A model generated the notes under the pieces. That model was not told where the DNA came from. It saw only the letters and a program-made list of their open reading frames with translations, and did no database searches. 64,000 nucleotides of DNA, from NCBI GenBank assembly GCA_000827325.1, contig KN832870.1:3658001-3722000 (forward strand), in the 5' to 3' direction. Positions 11,657-22,985 of this stretch are shown in pieces. The stretch is from Oidiodendron maius Zn (taxonomy: Eukaryota; Ascomycota; Leotiomycetes; Myxotrichaceae). Both the position numbers and the translations under genes were made by a program. Numbering within the stretch: position 1 is the stretch's first letter; each line of letters starts with the position of its first letter.

Positions 11657-12480
11657 GGTAGATTTCTAAGTTAGGGTGGCATCGCAAATGGTGGTGAAGA
11701 TGGAGATTACAATGGAGATTGACGCATGACGTTGGGTTTGACCCCTGTCATCTGCACATCGAAAGATGAAATACTGTTGCCTACCACGGACTATAACCCT
11801 TCCACCAAGGTCATAAATGGGATATCTTGCTTATAAAGCCTAATCTCCTTTCACGTCGTAATTTCTGCTGTTTTCTACTTTTTGTATCTTTCTGTTGCAT
11901 AATCTGAAAGAAGCTCGGTGGCTTTGGGATACACTATGCTTAGCAGCAGGCGTATATCCTGCATAGTAGCCGCTCATTGCGATTCTGACTCTACTGCGAA
12001 TGCCCATCCACTAGGAGGAAGATCTTCGTAAAATCCTAATCCCGCTGCTTTAGAATATTGCCTGAGTTGAGGGATTTATGTGTCTTGCATCTCAAGTGGA
12101 GACGGGAGGGTCAATAATGCCCGCAAGACTCCCCGCTGCTTCGCAAGCCAAAATATGTAAAGTGTATGCGAAGTCGTTCCGGTACGTATCTGAAACACTT
12201 CTCTTTCCTCATTATCACTTGCCACTTTAATTTCTAGTCCCTTCTTGCATGCTGGTAATATATTATTCACATTATCTCCATCGACGTTCCTTGCAATGGA
12301 GTTTCTCTTTTGTGTGATGATGGGAGTTTGTTTATCTATAACTTTGATAATTCTGCAGTTCATCTAACATATCAATCTCCAAGTAATAGCAGTCACCTTA
12401 TATGATGATGAAGTACAACGCTGACAAGTGCTTAGAACTATGACATTCTATTCAGTGTCAGAGCGATCATGCTAGGATTT
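11657..12480. other. intergenic
   Basis: This gap holds the promoter of the ENPP gene and the 3' flank of the permease, both on the minus strand. It contains no open frame that I believe. A 95-codon frame at 12076-12363 has no family features. Confidence 0.5.
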
Positions 12481-14399
12481 CTATCCTTCAGTTTCCTTTT
12501 TGTCACTTGAAGATTCTCCTTTAGAGATGCTCCCAATACCGTCAATATGTTCAACTTGTGCTCCATATTCGTGCATAGCATGCTAATATTGTAAGCTTGA
12601 TCCTGCTTATTTGGATATGGAAGTTACCTCGACATTGATGACAGGACCTTTGAACCAGTGCCGGGCCGAGATAAACCAAGCAGCAATCACAAGCGTCATT
12701 CTGTTTCTGGTTAGCAAATATCAAGGCGTTAAGGTCCAACGAACACTTACGGGCCTCCATACACGACAGCGGTCCAGTTCATGTATTGTAATGTGAGGTC
12801 GTTTCCTCTGACAGATGGGAAGCAGAGGATGGGCACCATCACAAGAACGAATGAAGATGCCATCATGCCTATAGGCTTGCTGAACTTGCCCAAATGCCAC
12901 GGGCCACGACGGAAACGATCGCCAACAAAGAATGTCTTGATGAAAATCGGAATGGTGAAGGCAATGTATGCAGCAATTGCACCGACGGAGAAAATGGCGC
13001 CAATGGCAACTGGGCCGGCGAATATCAAGCAGAGTAAGCAGATACCCACACCAGTGTTGAACCAGACAGCGTTGACCGGAGTGTAAGTGTACTTGTTGAC
13101 TCTCCTAATCCAAAACGACATTGGGAAACACCCATCTCTTGCATATGCAAATGTCACTCTTGAAGCCGCAACCATACAGCCTTGTCCCATGCTGAAACCA
13201 CAACAGATTGTAATGGCCAGAATGGCAAGAGCAGTCTTTTGAGGCAATACTTGGATAAGATATGAGGCCCATGGTTGACCTAGAGGAGATTCCATGACAG
13301 CCGTGATGTCGGTAACGGTGTAAGCAATAACCAACTGCAGAGCCCAACCCATAAGACCACCAGTGCTGGCAGTCAGAGCAATTGCTCTCGGAGAGGCAAT
13401 GTTAGCGTTGCTGCATTCCTCCGAAAGATGGAAAGGAGCATCTTGCAAAGCGTTAGCACTCGCCTATCCAACTGAAATGCTGGAGGTGCCTTACCATAGC
13501 CAGACATAGTCCAGATAATGGCCAAGAAGGACATGAGAACGGCAATTCCATCTGGCCATTCAGTCCCATTTTGAATTGCCCAAACCTGACTTGAAGGCAG
13601 GAACTTGGGGCTTGTATCAGAACCAGTTACAGAAGCCGGAATCAATATGACCACAACAAGAAGGCATATCATGTTCAAAGTCGAGCCGTACGAATTGAAG
13701 TTGGCGATCCACAGGGTCGGCATACTGGATATGCAAGCATGAATGAGCATAACGAAAACTGTGAGTAGGAAAGTTTGGTACTCGGTCGGCACGTATTCCG
13801 GGTTCGCTACTGAGGCAGCCGCCAGGACCATAGCAGAGAGGGCATAGTCTACTGATGGAGCTCCCGTAACTTGTGTGCACCAATTCGACCACCCTGTTAT
13901 CCACGCAGCGAAGGGACCCCATCCGGGAGGAGCCAAGACTGCAGAAGCATAATAAAGTCCACCGCTGAGCTTATTGTTAGCAATTACCTTAAATATGCTC
14001 TCGTGGATTCACCTACCTCGTCGGCATACTGGAGCACAGCTCGGCCATTCCAAGGGCAACACACTGGATGAAGAACCAACTAATCAGCCAACCCCAAACC
14101 ATTCCACCGGTTCCGGCATATCCCATGCCATAGGTCAGAGTGCTAGCCACACTAGGTAGCAGGCCCAGGACAGCGAAGGAGACGCAGAATGAGGTCCAGA
14201 GGGAGAACTCTCTTTTGAACTCCTGCTTGTAACCCAAAGCGACCAATGCGGCCTCGTCGGCGCTCAATGCCTCATACGTGGGGATGTCGCCATCAGGCAT
14301 GATCGAGGTAACGGGGGCCTTGCTGGGATCATAGCTTTTACGTTCCGTATTCGAATGCGAGGTCCTGTGGCTCTTGATTTGAGTGAGTCCTGAGTCCAT
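12481..14399 (-). CDS. APC-superfamily amino acid/choline-type permease
   Basis: Five exons (14399-14017, 13964-13495, 13441-12751, 12700-12628, 12582-12481) join in phase to 572 residues. The protein has a hydrophilic N-terminus and about 12 membrane segments. The joined T-S-G-G-L-Y-Y and D-A-P-F-H-L-S-E-E-C motifs, both created by splicing, are hallmarks of the fungal amino acid-choline transporter (ACT) group that includes GABA permease UGA4 and choline permease HNM1. It should import a small amino compound across the plasma membrane by proton symport. Substrate cannot be told from sequence. The C-terminus is short and charged. The neighbours do not point to a pathway. Confidence 0.88.
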
Positions 14400-15601
14400 G
14401 GCAACTTGTTCATGGACTGTTGATTTGAAGATTGCAACTCTGTCATGGGCTTGTGATTGAAAACCGCAACCGATTCAGGCTAATGATATGAAATTCGCGA
14501 TGTTCTCGTGAACAGGTAGATTTGAAGAGAATGGAGATTCAAGAGACACAAGAGGGGACCTACATGATTGATATCTACTTATAGATTGATGTGCATGCAT
14601 CGATGTCTCACCTCCCAGGCTCTGATTGGGAAGTTCTTGCTCGCGTCGGCGTTGCAGGACAAATGAGTTTGCCATTGATAGCCCTGCTAATTCCCAGTTC
14701 CTGTACATACAGGCCACCCTCTATCGCGGGCAAAGCATTCAGCTTACCAGCCTAATCGTACCGAAAGTTCCTCTATCAACTTCCAAACGGCCGGGCCCCT
14801 GGTAGCCTTATCTCGACCCCCATCGAAAATGTGGATCTCCTGCCCATATGTTGAGCGGAAACCGCCGCGCACAACCAATGGCCGGCCGGCAGTATCGAGG
14901 AAGGCTCTTATCATGATGGGTTCGAATAGTGTCCTCCCTGGTCGCCAGCTCCCCGCTCATTCGACCAGTGGACACCCGACATTCGGAGTGCGCGACACGG
15001 GAGAACGGTTCAACCACACGCGACATGGGCGAGGCGCGGGGAAACCTCCTGTCCTGGGCATTGCAGTGGCCATTGACGTGTCGCAGATGCATGGATGAAA
15101 GGTGAGGTTCAGGGAGGTTAAAGCTTGACATGACCTGGGATGGGAGCTGTTGAAGTTGTACGGCGGCTGGAGAATCGCCCACGCATGGACTTGCTGTTTT
15201 AGTTATGGTGGTAGCGCGTTCATTCAGGAAAGCACATCACATTACCTATATTAATTGCACCAAATTGCTTATTTTGACTTACTGCTAATCGCGTCTTTCA
15301 GCAAGGCTAATATTATTTTGAAGCACATCTTGGCTATAGATCATGAATGTAAAACTATGTTTACAGGAATAATTTGCAAGGCCATAAGCACAGTTTGTTT
15401 TTTGTGCCCAACCACCTAAGAGCACGGTCCTTCCCTCCAACAGAAAACAAAACAACCAACCTCCACCTCCTCCCCTGCGGCCTGGATTATTAGGACCTCG
15501 GTCTTGATACTCACGTTTAACATACTATGGAGAGCGCTCTGCGGAAATAGACGCCATGCGGAGACTGTAGGCCCCTCGTTACTAGTCTCTTACATCTGCG
15601 C
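14400..15601. other. intergenic
   Basis: This gap holds the promoter of the permease (nearest 14400) and the 3' flank of the LPMO gene. The part at about 14800-15100 is GC-rich and carries opposed open frames that look like composition effects. I see no gene. Confidence 0.5.
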
Positions 15602-16860
15602 TCAAACTCTCGTTAGGCTATTGAAAAATGTCATTTTGTGCTCCTGAAGTGCATTAACATATATCTTCTCATCTTTCTGCAATGGCTTACCATTACTCCA
15701 GCCCATATCAATGTTATAGCCGGGGAATTCATATTCATCTTCGACGTTGTTGCCTTCCAATTCTAGGAATCGTTTTTTAAGTTGGCCTTCGTTCGTTCTC
15801 AAGAGTGAGACTTACGGTGCCAGACAATAATCTGCTTTGCTCCCTTCACACAATTCCCTGGCTCGCCTTTGCAAGGTATAGGCGGTTTCGCTCTTTCAAG
15901 CCTTCTTTCTGATGTCACGTTCGTAACTCTGCATCTGAAGCCTTGCATATATATGTTTGGGTCTCCACAGCCGTTTGGAATCCAGAGCCAGGCACAAGTG
16001 CAACCTTCAGGTGGACAGGAAGGGAGATCGGCTGGAACTTCGTAGGTGGCGAGCCGTTTCCATGGCGTGCTGTCATTATGTTAGCAAGTCCTCTGACGAA
16101 TAGGACATGCAAAGTCTCACTGTGCAAGCGTGGTGAAGACTACCAGATTCTCCATCGTCACAGCACTTAAGTCGGTCTGGTAACTAATAGCCCAGGCCGT
16201 ACCTGCAGCCATACTCTCATTCCTAGTGTGCAGCTGGAAGTCGCTCAAGCAATCGAAGGTGCTCGGACGCCCAGCAAAGCCGTTCGCTCCCAAACCGAGA
16301 CCCAGGCTTGGAGAGATTCTGCTTCCGCTATTCAATCCAACTGCATGTCCAGATCTTGTGCGCATTCCCATTCTCATCCTCACCCCCATCCCCATCCCCA
16401 TCCCCATCCCCATTTTCCCTATTCCCCCTCGTCCCATGTGATGCTCCTTTCCATCGAACCCTATAGATTCTCCATGTCTTCCCATTCCAACGGGCCATTC
16501 AAAGTGTTCCCCATCAGGATAACTCCAATCTTCAGGATGCTCTCTGCCGTCAGGCCACTCACTCATGCACTTCAGGCCGGGAGGACACCTTCCCAGAGTA
16601 GTCTGGAGTTTATTATGTGCCAGCTCAACGGTAAAAGCACCACCTGCAGGCAGCTCTAGGAACTCCCCTGGCGAAGGTGCCTGTGTGTCGCAGCCTCGGT
16701 CGTGCTGAAACCACCAATCATGTTTTGACAGTTTATAGAGGGGGTGTACGGGCATATTCCAATTCTGTGCTGTACCCAAGCAATACATTCCAGGAGCCCA
16801 TGCCGCCGTGTGCGCGCTGGAAATTGATGAGATAAACAGTAGAACGAGTAAGGATGCCAT
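15602..16860 (-). CDS. secreted AA14-type lytic polysaccharide monooxygenase with Gly/Met-rich insert
   Basis: Exons 16860-16121, 16069-15816 and 15762-15602 join in phase to 384 residues. A signal peptide (1-16) is followed directly by His17, which would be the N-terminal copper-brace histidine after cleavage. The following [17 protein letters not shown]211 in [11 protein letters not shown]-x-C-A-W-L-W-I, I-Y-M-Q-G-F-R-C and Q-L-E-G-N-N patterns fit the AA14 family, copper enzymes first described on xylan-coated cellulose. I know of no extracellular partner here. Residues about 114-200 are an extra segment rich in Gly and Met, with a run of G-M dipeptides coded by repeated GGGATG units. Other members as I recall them have only a short loop at this place. 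The fold around it looks complete, so the gene appears functional. Confidence 0.8.
16380..16420. repeat. (CCCCAT)n hexanucleotide repeat inside the LPMO gene
   Basis: Near-perfect CCCCAT units (GGGATG on the coding strand) run in frame and encode alternating Gly and Met. The flanks are imperfect copies, which suggests growth by slippage within the coding region. Confidence 0.75.
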
Positions 16861-19800
16861 GTTGGGGGAAGGTGCTTGTTAGGGCCGTTGCGAAGGATGA
16901 TTCTGGGAATAAATATTAACTTATGTCTCAAAATTTAAATGCTCAGATGTAATGGCAGATGCGGTATAGAATATATGAATGAGTGACACAAGTTGGTCTC
17001 TTGTCGGACCTTGTTGAGAAAAGGAGCATTTACGGCCAAAATTTTTCCGGAGATGGGCACGATAAAGGGAGTCATATGGGGGACGAAGAGTTCAGGGAAG
17101 TGCAGTGCCAGAGGTGAGAAGAGTATTAGTGTTTGTAAAGTCTTCAGCTAATAACGAATAGAGCCTGGTAAAGGTGATTGAGTAGAACGCAGTTAATGCT
17201 TGGGTAATATGAAATGGATTCTCGCTTGTAAAAGACAGCAAGAAAGCAACAAAGCTAGGTCTTCAAGGCCACTGATGGATTAGGGGCCGAGTCGCATGCT
17301 GCCTTGTGAATCGAATTCCGGGCCTCCTACATTGTATTTCTCGTGTGTTTAGATTTGGATTCCCCTGACTAAGAGCGTATCCATGTCTGAAATACATCAG
17401 TCACTCGCCGAGGATAGGCGAATTTGAGGACGGGAATGACACTTATATTTAGCACAATTAAATTTGATTTGACCGTCTACTATGCATTTGTATTGGAGCA
17501 GCCATTTGAGGTAATCAATGAACAACTCTTTAAATCGCCGCGTGGATGCATCTACGTCATTGGTGTGCTAAGTGATAATAGTTAAGATATTGCGTCTTTA
17601 ATAGCAAGGCCCGCCTGCATGCAATCTTACCGTCTGCAAAGCAGACAAAAACTGTAGTAAGAGTATAACTCGCATTTTGGTACCGGATATAGGACATGGG
17701 ATTGATATATCATTATCGAAGGACAGAAAATAAGCTCTGAATGAGAGGGTGATTGCCGTTGGCTGCATGCCCCTGGTATTTGAGCCAGGCGGTGACGAAT
17801 GACAGAAAGTGAGGCATGAAATGGCCCTTAAAACGGAGCCAGATTGTATTAAACTTATATCCATTTTCAGATTAATAATTTTGCATCCGGAATTCCTTTC
17901 AGAGAATGGGTACGACGGGGCTATCTCCAGAGACAGGAGGTTTTCTTTATTGTCTCCTACCAGGTCCCCACGGTTATCCGGTACAATCACTAGCGATGCC
18001 ACTGCACACCATGGAATCTGCTGCCTCCGAATAATGACAATAGTCCGCAACATATTATCATGACGGCCATCCTCATAGGGGTCTCAACATCCTGACGTCG
18101 ATGAGATTCTGGGTACGCCGGCCAATCGATAACTTAGACGGGATGGTTGTTTGCTTGTAGCAGCGACCCTTTTGATGATAGCTCGCAGGTGTTTTCAGAT
18201 CCCGAGCGTGCTGGAAAGGGAATGGCCGCCACGTGTGGTGCGTACCATTGCAGGATACGAATGGATGGTAATGTTCGACGTTTATACTCAGCTGATTCTG
18301 TATCTATGTATCTGCCTGTTGAAGACGTCCATATGCGTGCTTTTAGAACGCACGATTTCAATGGCAGGGTAAAGTGATGGTTGTCTGTGCTCACGGTGGG
18401 TTTATTACCACGAACCTAGAACCGTCTATTGCCATGCTCGCCGAATGCAGGCCCGTTAAGGACGTCTGAAAGCCTTCCCTAAAGCTTTAATATCAAGATG
18501 TATTCCATATGGATTCAACTTGGTTCGTTGTAACCCGTCGTTATCCTTGCTAATTCGGATGATACTGAAACACAGTAGGGTATTCCATATTTTCTGATTT
18601 AGTCTGTTCTTTGCTGCCAATTGTGGTATTGGGGATTCTTAGGATGGTCCTGCGCCTAAAAATCCTGCTGTTGTTTAATGCGTCTGGGTGTTGCGCAACG
18701 TCATGGCGGCGCGTCCATATGTGCTCTTTGAGAGCTAACATTGTAACAGGCCGACCGCATGCGCAGATGCGCGGGCTGCAGCTTTAGGATTAAGTACATA
18801 CCATCGATTTGTCCCGTACATCTTCAATTCTGGGGAAACCATCAAAATCAGTCAATAACAATTCCTGACTATAGGTGACTATAGTACAGTTGCGTTGTGA
18901 TCGAAGTAAGTTCTTCACAACCTCAGGGTCTTAGATGCCTTGGCGCGATTGACCTGGTAATTAATGATGCACGCAGCGCTGAAGTTTGCGTTGGAATAAT
19001 TGCCTCAAACGCAACTTGCGGACGATCCATGTACGGATACTTTCGAAATGGATGTGCTGTCGAGAGGCGCTATCTTGAATACGGCAGTGGCTCCAGATCT
19101 ACTCATCCCAGCCCCAAGCACCTTGAGAGGCCAGCAGAGCCTTAGAAAGGCAACTTATTCGTGGGTAGCTAAATTAAACTAGTGCAAATGGTGATCCAAC
19201 TGACTCAAGATGAGGGTAATGTTCTAAGATAGGCTTAAATAGAGACGCGGTTACTACCATCCCGTCTCTTTGCCATCCTGCCCCTTTACCCAGATCATAG
19301 GTGCTTAGTACTGCGTTAAAGCCCGCAGCTCTCAATTCAATGGTGAATAAAAAGCGGTGTTGAGGACACCCAGGACCAATAGGATATATTTAACGCTCTT
19401 GTGCTATAGGCCTCCACTCTGTAGATCAGGGTGGACTGCCACCGCATAGGAATGTTAGCAAAGTGTGCCGACTGGGAGGATACTGGCACCACAGATTCGG
19501 GTCGATTGCACGGGGAGCTGATGCCAAGAGGGTATGCCCGGAAGTTGTGATTGCTCCATTATAGAGCATAGTAGCAAATGATCCCCGCACCTTTGTCTCG
19601 TGCTGTGCCATGGAGATTAACAGAGACTGCCAGAGATATAAGGTAACAGAGTGGCGGACGCAGGCACATGCTGTACTGTACTCCTGAGGGAAGAGGCAAA
19701 CGCGGGCCGAGCCATGATCCTACCCAGGTACCAATAAGCTGGGGAGGCCCGTATCTCGCCGCCTCTCTCTGGCACTCCTGCCATCGCTTCCTCGCGGCTC

Positions 19801-20435
19801 TGGCAACGTATCGCATGATGATTGAGTCGCGGCAAGAGGAATTCGCGGCGCACGACGATACCAGATCCTGCTGGTGGTGGCGTAGCTGGGCAACTCGTGA
19901 CGTAGGCGAGAAAAGAAGGCCGAGCAGATCCCCCTCTGTTCCATCCCGACTCTTCCCAGCCAAAGAGAGTTACCGTCCAGCTCGCCGCCTGACTGCCTTG
20001 ATTTCGACTCCACCAGGACTCGTTACGCAGCCCTGACCAAAAAAAGGCACCCTGATATATGACCTGTCCCCACGTTTTGGTTTGTCTCTCGCTCGACTTT
20101 GCATGCGTTTTTATACTTCTTTCGCTACAGCCCGAGTTTCTGAGTCTTGTCCAGAACTACGAGCTGAGTCCTGTTCAGCCCGGCTGAGTGCTGCGAGGCG
20201 AGATTCGCTGGAGGGGTACCTCGTGAGTGGAGTGTCTCTGCATCCATGTTTCTTGCTTTGTGACAGCGCAGCGCTTCTTCCTACGCTTCACAGCTGAACA
20301 AACAGCCTCGTCAATCGTTTTGCTCTTTTTGCTGTGGGCTGTTTCCCCTCCAACCCCTGCTTATGAGTACTCGTCCCAGTATTCCCTCATCCGATTGCAA
20401 ACGCACACGAGCCAGCTCACTACCTAAGACGAATC
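16861..20435. other. gene-poor stretch between the LPMO and the Arg-rich protein gene
   Basis: About 3.6 kb without an intact gene. 16861-18060 holds the LPMO promoter and unassigned sequence, 18061-18372 the rhodopsin-domain relic, and 18373-19650 nothing I recognise. About 19650-20435 is GC-richer then pyrimidine-rich and is probably the promoter and long 5' leader of the gene at 20436. Confidence 0.5.
18061..18372 (+). pseudogene. relic of a fungal rhodopsin-domain (Pth11/SAT4-like) membrane protein
   Basis: Coding-like pieces in two plus-strand frames resemble the start of fungal seven-helix rhodopsin-domain proteins. 18089-18151 reads I-L-T-S-M-R-F-W-V-R-R-P followed by D-G-M-V, like the first helix and R-F-x-x-R-R turn. 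18151-18372 reads L-L-V-A-A-T-L-L-M-I then Y-T-Q-L-I-L-Y-L-C-I-C-L-L-K-T-S-I, like the conserved Q-x-x-Y-x-L-x-x-x-x-x-K-x-S-I helix of the family. The pieces are out of frame with each other near 18150 and the rest of the protein is missing, so this is a truncated, non-functional copy. The match is by eye only and could be wrong. Confidence 0.4.
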
Positions 20436-22260
20436 ATGTCGAGACGAGGCGGCGGGGCCGTCTATGAGGAGCACGACTATATCCGGGAAGAAGTCCAAAG
20501 GCGCCAACCCGTGCAGGTCCGCGAACGTGAACGTCCCCGGGAGTATGAGGAAGTCGACTATATTCGACGGGAGACAACCAGAGAGTCTGATCGGCGACCC
20601 GAATTTCTACGAGATGACTACGATCGACCCACAGGAGAACTCGTGCGAATCGAGAGGGAAACCGATACCTTTTCACGCCCCCTTGAACGCAGACCACGTT
20701 CACCAAGTCCTGTAAGATATCGAGAAAGAATTGTTGAGACATCAGAACAGCCTGTTGAGAGAGTGAGGACGACGAGAGTTGTGGAGCGAGAAAGGGAACG
20801 CTCTCCTTCTCCTCCTGGACAACTTCGAGCACGAGTTATAGAGACACGAGAGAGGATACCAGTGCGAGAGCGTTCTCCGTCCCCTATTCGCTATCGCGAA
20901 AGAATCATCGAGCGCGAGAGGGAACGATCCCCCTCTCCTGCGCGTTCTGAGCGAGTTCGCATCACGGAAACTCGTGAGGAGATACGACAAGCTCCAAGTC
21001 CTGCATCATCACCCTCGCCACCTCCATTTATTCGTGCTCCACCCATCCACCAGGAGATTATAACTCACCATAGGCACATTGATCATGGTATGTTCTTCTA
21101 CCTTCTTCCAAGATTCTTGCTCACGTTTGCTGTACAAGGGTACGAAGTGCAGGCTCGTGTACCAACACCACCCCCACCACCACGCCGGGCTTCCCCGCCT
21201 CGCATAAGAGAAACAGATATTGACATACACACCTCACGAAACAATACCGAGGTAGATATCCACACCAAGAATCGCACTCGCAAACATCGATCGACTTCTC
21301 GTGGCCGTATTAATTTCTATGACGAAGATGTTATCTATGAGCAAGAACGAGATAAGCTCAAGGTGCGCGATAATCAGCTGACGCTCACTAGGCGCAGAAG
21401 TGTGAGTGCACGACCACCTAGAAAGTCAATAAATGTGGACATCAGGGAAACAGAGAGCGAAGCGGATTTCTATGCTAGGAAAGTGGATGACAGAGCTTAC
21501 ATTGGAGAGGCTTATAATGGTGCAACAAGAGATTGGGCTATCGTCGATGTTCCACCTGGGACGGAGAGAGTGAGGATGGATGGCGTTGGAGGTGGGTCAC
21601 AAGAGATTACCTGGCAGAGATACAATGGCGTGCGAAGATCTAGATTCGTCCCACAGGCTACGGAAGTAAGGGAGGAGAAGGCACTTATTGAGCAGCCAAG
21701 GAGAGAGGGTGGGTTGGAGATCGACATCCATACGTCAAGCAGGCGGAGGCAGGGTGGCATGGTCTACGAGCGGGACCGTGAATATGAGAGGGTAGAGGAA
21801 GGCTCTGATCGTCGTGTCGGCTTCCCCCGAGGTCCCAAAAACCGCGTCGGTGACCTCTGGACAGAAATCACCAAGGATCTTGTTGTAGCAGAAGCTATTC
21901 AGCAGCTAGGTTATGATTTCGAGGAGACGGAATACTTTTTCTATGTTCTCCAGTACCTGCGATACGTAAGTTTTTCATCTAACATCAATTGCTTCCTCCT
22001 AGTAACAAGGTTTACAGGAAGATGTCCTCCAAATTGTACAACTCTCAGAACAAATCCGTCGCGAGCGCCAAACACGCATCTATGAAATCGAACGAGAGCG
22101 AGTCCGCATCGAAAGAAGAGACCGGGAGCGTGACGAGTGGGAGCGAGCGGAGAGGAGGAGGGCGAGGGCCTTGGCTCAGGGACAATTCGACGAGGAGAGG
22201 ATCATTGAACGCGACATCATATATGAGGGACGACGACCAAGACGAAGCGGCAACTGGTAA
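20436..22260 (+). CDS. uncharacterised Arg-rich fungal protein, conserved C-terminal domain (DUF8035-like)
   Basis: Exons 20436-21087, 21139-21965 and 22018-22260 join in phase to 573 residues. Residues 1-200 are low-complexity, with repeated R-S-P-S-P-x-R-Y-R-E-R-I blocks. A Pro run precedes two D-I-H-T motifs (about 246-249 and 257-260), and a third occurs at about 413-416. The C-terminal half contains the V-G-D-L-W-T-E-I-T-K-D-L-V segment with a following E-E-T-E-Y-F-F-Y, and ends in a highly charged predicted coiled coil rich in Arg and Glu. I recall this C-terminus as a conserved fungal domain of unknown function. The first intron (51 bases) has no stop and keeps frame, so its retention would add 17 mostly hydrophobic residues. 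The role is unknown; RNA binding or a nuclear scaffold are only guesses from composition. Confidence 0.75.
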
Positions 22261-22985
22261 GAGCCAACTTCGGCAACGCATAAGGAGGATGGAATCATAC
22301 TATCCGAGAGCGAATTTCACCTATTTGCATTTTCAACAAAGATATGAATGACGAGATACGGCTGGCCTTTGGAAATCTTATGTATGGCACAACGATCTAT
22401 TATTTTCTTTCTTCTATCATTTTTGACTATTTAGCTCATTTATGTTTTGGAAGGAAAGGTGGGTATTTTATGCTATACTTACAATTTGAAAACTAGTAAA
22501 GCGATGGACAGCATGGTGCGGTAGGTTGCATGATGAAGTATCATAGAGGGTTGAATGGATGAATGGTCGGACGGCTTTATGACTGACGAAATACATACAA
22601 TATGAACTGAATTTTTTCTTCTCTGCGTGATGCATATCGTGCAAACCTTTCTCCCATATTCAATTTTCGCTTTCCAAAAGACCGGAGGCTTGAACGGTTC
22701 CATCCTGCATACCATTCGAAGAATCGTAAATTTCGGATGAATCGCAAGGAGTGCCGAGGACTATAATTTGGTGGTGATTTTGAAGATTATTATTATGTAC
22801 ACATATACAGCTTCTATAACTCTGGGTTTTATCGTTGCAAGAGAAGTCTCTTAAAGTCCAAGTACGTCTCTCAGAATAAAAATAGGGCATCTATAAGCTT
22901 TGTACCAGGGTGAGGGTCATCTACATTCTCGCATTTTGGTGACTAGGCAACATTGTGTGAGCCAGCCCCGATTTGAACAACCACG
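22261..22985. other. convergent intergenic region
   Basis: This AT-rich gap lies between the ends of the Arg-rich protein gene and the MFS gene. I see no gene. Confidence 0.5.

Noticed and set aside
19559-20036. Several overlapping frames of 97 to 134 codons
   Set aside because: They lie on both strands in the GC-rich promoter side of the gene at 20436 and lack any family features.
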